From contig OX485808.1 of assembly GCA_950295325.1 (NCBI GenBank), positions 10,172,501 through 10,236,500 on the forward strand: a DNA stretch of 64,000 bases, written 5' to 3'. A program made the translations under genes and the position numbers. The number at the start of each line of letters is the position of its first letter. The first letter of the stretch is position 1. Origin of the DNA: Polytrichum commune (taxonomy: Eukaryota > Streptophyta > Polytrichopsida > Polytrichales > Polytrichaceae). Shown here piece by piece: positions 34,791 to 42,712 of this stretch. The notes beneath the pieces are model-generated. The model saw only the letters and a program-made list of their open reading frames with translations, was not told the origin of the DNA and searched no databases.

Positions 34791-37055
34791 AAATAGCAAT
34801 CGTGTATCACTACAGCTCGAGTACCAACGACCACTAACAACTAAAATTAAAAAATAGCAAAGGCACACATACACAACATACCTCTACATGCCCCCCCTTA
34901 GCTAATTATGGAGTCCCGCCAAGCGGCTAGGACCATGCTAATCCAAAGGGCATGGATAATTGAGAATTGTTCCACAACTAATTAATGTGGTGAACATCAT
35001 TCCAAAGGCTTGTATGTTAGGTGTAGTGTGAGCCCCACCTTAATTGTATGAGGTAAAGTAGGTACCCCCCTTGGTTTCCAAGCCAAATGATTGAATCGTG
35101 CTTACCCTTAGTTCATAAATAATATTTTCTAAGGTTCGAAAGTCTTGTGAATGAAAAGGTTGTAATTAACTTCCTAAGCATCCAATTAGCCCAACTTAAG
35201 TTTAGTTACTTTAGAATTGACAACCTAAATCCTTCTAATGTAGTTCTACTACTAAAATTTAATACAAAGGGGACTAAACGCTAATATAATATTTTAAAAC
35301 TTATAACTATTTAAGAATGAATATAAAGAAATAAAATTTATGTGAGTTGCATCGCGGAAATGCTTATAACTTTTAGTCAGAATTTTAAAATTAAACAAGA
35401 TTAGTATGAATAGAGAGATAACTTTGAGACCTATCTAGAAATATAAAAATAATAAAAATAAGACTCTCTAGCCAGCCGGGGTAAAGCTACAAAATTAGCA
35501 ATATCACAACAAAAGTTATTTTACGCAAATGCTCATAACTTCCAGACAAAATTTTAGATTTCAATAAAACTAATTTTGTTGGAAAGAAGACTTTAACATC
35601 TATATATACATATAAGATAAGTTAGAATCGGACTCGAAGATAAGATGTGATGAGCTTTTGAAGTACGCTGCCCCTTTTAGTTCAAAGTCACTAACTAATA
35701 TGATATTTTATATAAACTAATTTTGCTTCACTAACAAAAAAATAAAAATTAGGATGTAACGTTAATACAAAAAAGACTAAATAAATTATAAGAAAATACT
35801 TTATTTGAATGATAAAAACAACATATTCACTCTCTAGGAGCACAAATAGTCAACTACTAAATATTAACAACGGGTATTTCGATGAAGGGTTGATCGAAGT
35901 CGAAAACGCTTGGGTTGGATAAGAAAATGACTATGCTTGAAGGGGTTTGGTTTTCTAAAGGCCCAAGACCAAGAAATAACTCCAAAATGAAATAATAGTG
36001 ATGTTGAAGGGAGTTTCGATGCCCCTTAAATAGGGTTGTCTTATGTAGTGAAATTAGATACTTTCGTGGTATTTCATCTCGTCACGTTCACCTTCACATT
36101 AGATTCTTTTAACCACCATTGATTCTTCTCATCCAAAAGACTTCATCCCATCTTGATCTAGTAGTGTCAAAAGATAATTACCAAATTGGATTTTCCCTCG
36201 TCGAGACGAATCGGCTAAATAAAAGAGATATTAGTACTAATCAATGTCGTTTTACTTCATTCTTTTAATTGTTTTATCGCATAGTCATATTGGATTTGAA
36301 ACATCCTAAACCCTTAGCCTTACCAACCAGTCGATTATTGCCTTTAGCAAAGTTAATCATAAAATTATTTTATAATAATTCATTGCCGCTTATTCTATTA
36401 GAATTTATTTACTAAGTTAATTTCTAACTCCCAACTTATCCAACCGACATAATATTTATTATCTATATTTTATTTACCACTAATATTAGGTTAATTTGAT
36501 AAAATAATCAAATTAAACCTTCACAAATTGCCTCTAATATTTTGTCATCAAAATCCAAATAATTAGTTCCACCATCTCGAATTCGATCGCGTCTCTAGAT
36601 CATAACTCCTCTTTGTCCATTTGGATGGGCACAAAATGATAAAAACTACACATGATCATTGAATAAGATTGGTAAAAGTACCTCCTCGACAACGAGGACA
36701 ATTACATTGTCCAGATGCTAGAGAACTTAAAGGTGGTTATAGGCATATTAAACCACGTTGACACAGCTTACACAAAAGCATAGTAGCCGCTCATTTCTTC
36801 TCCCCACACATAGGGTCTCTGGCATGATGGTTAGTTCAGGATGAGTTCTACCCTCAATGGATATATGACATGGGACATAGTTTCTGGAATGCTTGCGACA
36901 TTCCCTGCCATCCTTGCCTTCCAACAACAACAAACCACTTGGCAACAGGGTGCAGCACGGTAAAGTGGACAACTCATGATCCCTGCCTAGTGTTAAGTGA
37001 AAGTGATTCAATTTTATGTACTAACTTTAAATTTTGTGAAGAAATAAACCATAGA
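34791..37055. other. AT-rich intergenic DNA left of the LTR element
   Basis: No gene is recognised. Fragments near 34880-35060 (CCCCCCTTAGC, TGTGAGCCCCACC) look retroelement-derived but could not be placed. A short frame at 36748-37011 on the minus strand has no domain. Confidence 0.4.
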
Positions 37056-37080
37056 TGTTGAATACAACATTATATCAAGA

Positions 37081-37170
37081 ACAAGCAAGTGGAAGTAGGA
37101 AGAGGAACACCGAAATCTCAATCTAACATCAAAGACAAGCAAGTGGAAGTAGAAGAGGAACACCGAAATT
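37081..37170. repeat. Tandem duplication near the LTR start, period 53 bp
   Basis: ACAAGCAAGTGGAAGTAG occurs at 37082 and 37135, both followed by GAGGAACACCGAAAT. The same pair occurs in the second LTR at +16684. Confidence 0.75.
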
Positions 37171-37766
37171 CAAAGGAACGGTTGAAGAATGCACTTCGGA
37201 GGCGAAGCAACCTCGACCACGGTTATAGGGTCCACTGTCACGGAAATACAAGGAAGTCGCACTGTTATAGGGTCCCTTACCCACGGGTATAGGACAATCA
37301 GAGTTTTAGTGAAGGAGAACTTAGGAATTAAGTAGAAGGCTATTATATTAGTATAAAGGAGTTAGTGTTAAGCATTATGGAGTATATAGGAATGTAAGAT
37401 TTCGAGGTTTAAAAACTATTTTGAGGCATAATTATGAAGTATTACGAAGGTAGGATATTGAAGAGACATAATTATGTATTTAGGATTTTAATTGAGGATG
37501 AATGACTATCCAAGGAAGCATGATTATGGAATAGATAGAATGTAGGATTTTGAGGAGACACGATTATGGAATATATGGGAATTTTGGGATATTAAGTTCG
37601 AGAGACATTATGAAGACACTAAGGGGAATATAGAACTATGGTACATTCTACTAGCATGATCATTATTCAATCAACATGAAGATTTGATTGATCCCCAAAA
37701 AGAGTTTAGAATGTAACCACAACAAGGAGTTAGAGTAATCTTGGAAATAGGAACATTAAGGTGATA

Positions 37767-37784
37767 AAACGGTTATAACCGTTT
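37767..37784. promoter_or_regulatory. Perfect 18-bp palindrome with AACGG half sites
   Basis: AAACGGTTATAACCGTTT is a perfect inverted repeat lying in the LTR 0.5 kb upstream of the TATA-like word. Each arm contains AACGG, the core recognised by plant three-repeat MYB factors in M-phase-specific activator elements (established knowledge). Use as a MYB site in this LTR is inference. The same site occurs at 54451-54468. Confidence 0.4.
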
Positions 37785-38309
37785 AAGATAGGAATCATCT
37801 ACATATTTTGAAGATAGATAGTTATTTAGAAAAATGGAGATCACAACCACTCTTAATGTAGATTTTGGATTAGGAAGAGAAGACTACATAAGGGAAGCAA
37901 ATTAGGAGACTATTACCTCATTTTCTACACAACGAAGTTATCTTGAATTTGAGTGTCAAGAATCACTTGAAGCTTTTGTAACTCTCCTCTCGAGGAACTT
38001 TTGCAATACACTTATCTTTTCTACAAATGCGTGTGATCTTTCTACCTCTCTCAATTTGAACTACGAGTCGTCAATGGTACTTTGTAGCTTAAGTGATTGA
38101 GCAACCGAGAGTAGAGTAGATTGAGTAGACTCTTTTGAGAAAGAACTCAAAAGATAGTGTGAGGGTGAGAACAAAGCGCTCAAGACAAATTGGAGAATCA
38201 ATGGGACTTTGAGAGAGATTGAATTGAGAAAGCGATTGTCAAACTTGAGTGAAGGAAACAAGATTATCTCTCAAAGCGGAACTTATCATTGATCTCCTCA
38301 AAAGGGAAT

Positions 38310-38317
38310 TATAAATA
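38310..38317 (+). promoter_or_regulatory. Candidate LTR TATA box
   Basis: TATAAATA occurs in the middle of the LTR, where a U3/R border would be plausible. The twin in the second LTR is at 54994-55001. No transcript evidence is available. Confidence 0.35.
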
Positions 38318-38600
38318 TACATGTGATTGAATGATTGAAGAATTATATGCATGTTATGATTTAAGCAAAACAACTTAACGATTACAACTCCTTCAAAAGA
38401 GGAGGAGCTTATTATTGAAAACTACATAATTGACTTATAAGTATTATACATATTATACTACATATTGATTGTTGAACTTATGATTAATAAGAATGATGAA
38501 GACATTAATTCATATCAAAGTTTGAATACATATGAATGAAGTAATATTGATATAAGATAATTTACTTACTACAATTGTTATTGAAGCTTCTTACTTTAAG

Positions 38601-38860
38601 ATTCTTTGTGAGTTGTTGGATGTCATTACAATTTGAAGGATTATCTATTCAAGAGAAGATCTCTCTTCTCTTGAGCAAAACTCAAGAGAGATAGGTTTAT
38701 CTTCTCGTCATCAAGAAACACTTTGTAGTAAAAGTGTTTATTCTCTTAAGATACTTTGTGAGTTGTTGGATGTCATTAACAATCAAAGAGGAGTTCTTAT
38801 TCTTGAGTAAAACTCAAGAGAGTATAATTATTCTTGTTATTAAAACACTTTGAAGTTCAA
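38601..38860. repeat. Diverged tandem duplication inside the LTR, period 149 bp
   Basis: TTTGTGAGTTGTTGGATGTC occurs at 38607 and 38756. Each is followed by a short hairpin: a CTTGAG and CTCAAG pair with a five-base loop. Each copy then ends in an AACACTTTG word. Confidence 0.75.
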
Positions 38861-39359
38861 CGTGACATTGCAAAACAATTAATGAAGTGTTCATGAACTT
38901 ATAACTACTATATGCATAATTGTCAAGTTACAATATTATACGTAGTAACACTTGAGCTTAAAAAGGAAGACTCAAGAATATTATATCTTCTTCATTATTA
39001 TAAGATACTATCATTTATGTGATTGATGCTTATGAATTACGAGTCTTAAAGACTCGTATGATTTATTGAAAACTATATTATTATCGAGGATATTGTTACA
39101 CCTCTTGAAGCTTTCTTTAAATCTAATGGTTCTTATTATCAATGATGCCTTACATTGAGAGTAAGAATTAAGATAATGAGATTGTGTTCACTCCAATAAT
39201 TATATTCATATCATAAGGAGAAGAGAGGGATTATTAATTCGAGACCGAACATATTAATGAGGCACGGTAGTTCTCAAGCGAATATAAATTTACGTGATGT
39301 CTCACCGTGAGTCTTCTTGAGCTAATTTGCAAGAGAACGACCCACGGGGTGCATCATTT

Positions 39360-39379
39360 TGGCGACCATGCTGGGGATT
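39360..39379 (+). other. Primer binding site
   Basis: TGGCGACCATGCTGGGGATT starts three bases after the LTR end. It begins TGG, as expected for pairing with a tRNA 3' CCA, and resembles the TGGCGAC...CTGGGGA PBS type of large plant gypsy elements. The tRNA was not matched. The twin is at 56044-56063. Confidence 0.7.
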
Positions 39380-39573
39380 CTTGCCATTAATGTGAAAGGG
39401 TGATTTAATGTGTCTCGGTGTTTTAAGTGTGAAAAGGACGAAAGCGGAGGTTCTTGGCGAATGCGTTAACTAAGCACGTGGAGAATTATGCCAAGAAGAG
39501 CGGATAACCGCAACGTCATATCTAGCAATTGGAACTAAACACGATTTGGAGATAATGCGCCTTAATAGTAAGA

Positions 39574-40204
39574 ATGTCAAATGAGAAGAGACATACGGAA
39601 GACGACCGGGAGATACGTGATACGTTGAATGAATTAAACTTCATCACTTTTTGCGAGGCGATACTCAAGGAGACCGAAACTCAAGAGAAATTCTATCAAG
39701 TGGAGATTGAGGAATCCCTACTTTACAAATTGTGGCACACAACGGAAGAAATTTCCAATGAACAACAAGCAAAATTGGAATGTTAAATCAAAGGAGAAGA
39801 TAGTGAACGACCAAAAGGAACTAATATCAAGTTGGCCGTGGGAATATCCCGATTACATCAAAGAATCTAACAAAGCGGAAGAATGAATTAGCACCAAACG
39901 ATTTCGTGACTTAATGGTATGTATGAACCGAGTATACATCGATCAAGCGTGGAGAAGTTTTGAAGAAAGACGGATTAGTTTCACGTACCGATCGGAGTTT
40001 GAGAGAAGAATCAAGGACTGACCCGAAGAATTACAAGCCATCATCTTTTCTAAAGTGTGGAACAAAAGCAAGGATACATTGTGGGAATGCATGCCGGGAA
40101 CAACAAAACAAAGTGGGTACCATTATAATCTAGAAGGGTTTTTTTACGACCTATACTACACACGAGTAATGGTACCGGCTACAATCAATGATTCCTTGGT
40201 TTGA
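39574..40204 (+). pseudogene. Dead first copy of the extra 5' ORF (ORF1a)
   Basis: The ATG at 39574 gives 70 codons to a TAA at 39784. Similarity to ORF1b then continues in the next frame with SSWPWEYP, interrupted by TGA at 39884 and 40019 and ending in TGA at 40202. Shared motifs are SWPWEYP/SHWPWEYP, ITFTYR-like SFTYRSEFERRI, PEELQAIIFSKVW and GYHYNLEGFFYDLYY. The last codons overlap the ATG of ORF1b. It is a tandem duplicate of ORF1b that has lost its reading frame. Confidence 0.75.
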
Positions 40205-40805
40205 GAATATCCATTGCCGCGATAACTTACGAGAAAGATTAGAAGAAGGATCCGAAGAGAAGCATTTAATCGGACCACTTGAAGCCTCACATGTTGAAAG
40301 AGCAATTTTGAGAAAGATTGAGAGATCAAACGTGAAAGGAGTATACGTGATTGAGGATACTATAGAAGACATTGACACTAAAGGAATTGTGAGTCATTGG
40401 CCTTGGGAGTACCCGAAGTTTAGTTGGGACGAAAAGGTACTAACTCAATATGAAGGAGTAAAGAGGTTCCATGATTTGATGTGGAACATGCACAAAGTTT
40501 ATAAGACAAAAGCAACCAAGAACTTTATCAAGAAACAAATCGGATTTACTTATCGATCGGAGTTCGAGAGGAGAATCTACGAACTACCGGAAGAACTACA
40601 AGCGAAGATATTCTCAAAAGTGTGGAATCACGGGAGAATTGGAATCGGAAGGTGGGCAAAAGGCGCCACAAGTCATAGAGGGTACCACTACCCGCAAGAG
40701 GGATTATTATACAACTTGTACTTCGAAAGGGTGATGATAAAACTTTACAACGGACTAGAGAAATTGGAAAATAGTGAGCGAGGGTTGATCAAGTTAAATG
40801 AGTGA
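40188..40805 (+). CDS. Extra 5' ORF of the retroelement (ORF1b), 205 aa
   Basis: This intact ORF lies between the PBS and gag, starting at the ATG at 40188, inside the tail of its dead twin. It is a charged, soluble-looking protein with WPWEYPKFSWDEKV, then FTYRSEFERRIYELPEELQA, then GYHYPQEGLLYNLYFERVMI. There is no signal peptide, membrane segment or zinc motif. The ELPEELQAKIFSKVW segment superficially resembles the start of an F-box, but the rest is not checked. Extra ORFs upstream of gag are known in Tat/Ogre elements, and their function is unknown. It is read in a different frame from gag, about 300 nt upstream. Confidence 0.7.
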   Translation: MIPWFENIHCRDNLRERLEEGSEEKHLIGPLEASHVERAILRKIERSNVKGVYVIEDTIEDIDTKGIVSHWPWEYPKFSWDEKVLTQYEGVKRFHDLMWNMHKVYKTKATKNFIKKQIGFTYRSEFERRIYELPEELQAKIFSKVWNHGRIGIGRWAKGATSHRGYHYPQEGLLYNLYFERVMIKLYNGLEKLENSERGLIKLNE

Positions 40806-40825
40806 AAAATTAAGAATCCATTGGG

Positions 40826-41125
40826 GAGGAAGAGAAAATTAGATTAAGAGATAGTTTGTCCTAAGAGTCGTACTAGCGAAAGGATGAATATAGAATGCAC
40901 ATAGTTGAAGCCGGGAGGGCCAACTAGGGTGGTCTAAGATCATGCTAAGTAGTGTTAATGTACGACGAAGAGGAAGAGAAAACTAATTGAATCAAGAAGA
41001 ATAGTGTGTCCTAAGAACCGTACTAGCAAAAGGATGAATATAGAATGCACATAGTTGAAGCCAGGAGGGCCAACTAGGGTGGTCTAAGATCATGCTAAGT
41101 AGTGTTAATGTACGACGAAGAGGAA
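40826..41125. repeat. 150-bp tandem duplication of the gag leader
   Basis: Two copies of a unit containing TCCTAAGA (40859 and 41009), GCACATAGTTGAAGCC and ATGTACGACGAAGAGGAAGA. The second copy ends in the gag start (ATG 41108). The first copy carries the same start (ATG 40958) but meets TGA after ten codons, making a mini ORF. The twin array is at 57510-57809. Confidence 0.85.
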
Positions 41126-42712
41126 GACACTTGGGAGCGAAGTCGTTCGCCGCCATCTAGGAGAGAGGCCGAGGCCGAACGTAAGCACATTAACCGTATG
41201 CAACATGGAGTAAACCCCAATAGCGAGGAAGGAAGAGCCGAGAGGCAAAGAAGAGAGAGAGCGGAACGATACGAGAGACGGGCAAGACAAAGAGCCGAAG
41301 GTCTTGATATATCTAGATCACCATCCCCATCACTAACAAACGATAACCTAGACCGACCATCACCCTATGAATACGAAAATATAAATAGAGAAGAGCAAAG
41401 AGACACCGTCACTCCATTAGGAACATTCGAAACGAACACTAGAGAAGGGATACCCCGGAATATTAATTTTGATCAAGACACACAAGAAAGCATAGTAGAG
41501 AACGAAAATTCAACAACAACTCAAAGTGAGGAACCAACATCAAGACAAGTCAACCAAACATTTGAAGAATTTTTGCAACAAGAAAGGGCTAGTGAACAAT
41601 TATTTGACTATAGAGTACCCATTAATAGCACAACAAGATCCGGAACAACGTCATTAGGGACGAATATTGGAGGTTCCGGAGGAGGAAGAGGAAGTGGAAC
41701 TATAGCAATGTCGGGAGGAGCACCACCTCCCCCGAGAAGAGGGAAGATACCTCTTCCCACATACAAAGGAAAAGAGGATCCGGACACTTACATACAAGAG
41801 TATGTCAATATATGTCATGCCAATCAAGAAGGAACCGATGCGGAGAAACTAAGATTGTTTCCGGTGACTCTTAAGAAAAAGGCACTAGAATGGTACACTC
41901 AATTTCCCGCGAATCACTTTTTGAATTGGAACGATTTAAAGACAACGTTTATCCAACGATTCCGATCAACCAAATCGGAAGGGGAGATCATCAACAACTT
42001 GTCACATGTAAAGCAAAAGAAAGATGAATCGGTGGAAGAGTTTTATGAACGAGTAATGGTAGCGGCGGCTAAAATTCAACCCGCGCCGGGAGAACAAATT
42101 AGAAAAACTTGGTTCATAAATGGACTAAGGAAGGAATACGAGAAATATGTAAACATTTTACCAAGTGATACCTTGGAAGAAGCACTAGCTTCGGCACGAA
42201 AGATTGAGATGAGCAAAACGAAAAAGGAAAGGATGAGAGAAGACGATTCAAGTGGAGATTCAAGTAGCGATTCCGATGATGATACAAGAAGAAGGAAGAA
42301 AAAGGGAAAGGCTAAGAAAGCCGATGTTACTAAAGATGATTTAAAGGCTCTTAAACAAGAGATAGAGGAACTAGCCATCGGCACTCGGAAGTTTAGGACG
42401 GGAGTCACTTGCCGGAGATGCCGCAATGAAGGCCATTATTCAAATGAGTGCCAATTAAAGAGTTGCTCGAATTGCAATAGCACTACACACAATACAAATG
42501 AATGTGTTTATGATGGAAGAAGGCGAGAAAGGAGATTTGGAGTGAATCAAGTACAACCACAATTGAACAACAACCGGAGAAGGGCGGGAGCCGAGCCTCC
42601 GAGATTTAGAAATGAAGAGAGACTGCGGTTCGGGGAGAATCGGCGAGATATGAGATACCCCTATCAAGGGAGGGATAAGCTAAGGGATGAAGGATACCCC
42701 TATAACGGGTAG
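41108..42712 (+). CDS. gag: Gag: capsid and two zinc knuckles, ends at UAG
   Basis: The first ATG of the frame is at 41108 (MYDEEEDTWERS). A charged, Arg/Glu-rich and Ser-rich N-terminal half is followed by a Gly-rich stretch and a typical plant retrotransposon gag domain (about 41750-42130, with ALEWYTQF and TTFIQRF). A basic Lys/Asp region comes next, then two CCHC knuckles: CRRCRNEGHYSNEC and CSNCNSTTHNTNEC (about 42410-42505). After Arg/Tyr-rich repeats of YPY type the frame meets TAG at 42710. The same frame then stays open and encodes a third knuckle, so the stop lies inside the nucleocapsid part. Structural protein of the virus-like particle. Confidence 0.9.
   Translation: MYDEEEDTWERSRSPPSRREAEAERKHINRMQHGVNPNSEEGRAERQRRERAERYERRARQRAEGLDISRSPSPSLTNDNLDRPSPYEYENINREEQRDTVTPLGTFETNTREGIPRNINFDQDTQESIVENENSTTTQSEEPTSRQVNQTFEEFLQQERASEQLFDYRVPINSTTRSGTTSLGTNIGGSGGGRGSGTIAMSGGAPPPPRRGKIPLPTYKGKEDPDTYIQEYVNICHANQEGTDAEKLRLFPVTLKKKALEWYTQFPANHFLNWNDLKTTFIQRFRSTKSEGEIINNLSHVKQKKDESVEEFYERVMVAAAKIQPAPGEQIRKTWFINGLRKEYEKYVNILPSDTLEEALASARKIEMSKTKKERMREDDSSGDSSSDSDDDTRRRKKKGKAKKADVTKDDLKALKQEIEELAIGTRKFRTGVTCRRCRNEGHYSNECQLKSCSNCNSTTHNTNECVYDGRRRERRFGVNQVQPQLNNNRRRAGAEPPRFRNEERLRFGENRRDMRYPYQGRDKLRDEGYPYNG

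Larger units (their letters stand above)
37056..39356 (+). repeat. 5' LTR, 2,301 bp
   Basis: It begins TGTTGAATACAAC and ends GTGCATCA. The left border is fixed by comparing the two copies, since they diverge one base outside TG. The right border is inferred from TG...CA and the PBS three bases later. It contains several internal duplications (37081/37134; 38611/38760) and short palindromes. Confidence 0.92.

Noticed and set aside
37040-37055. Target-site duplication of the LTR element
   Set aside because: The left flank is visible (ATAGA) but the right end of the array is outside the window, so nothing can be compared.
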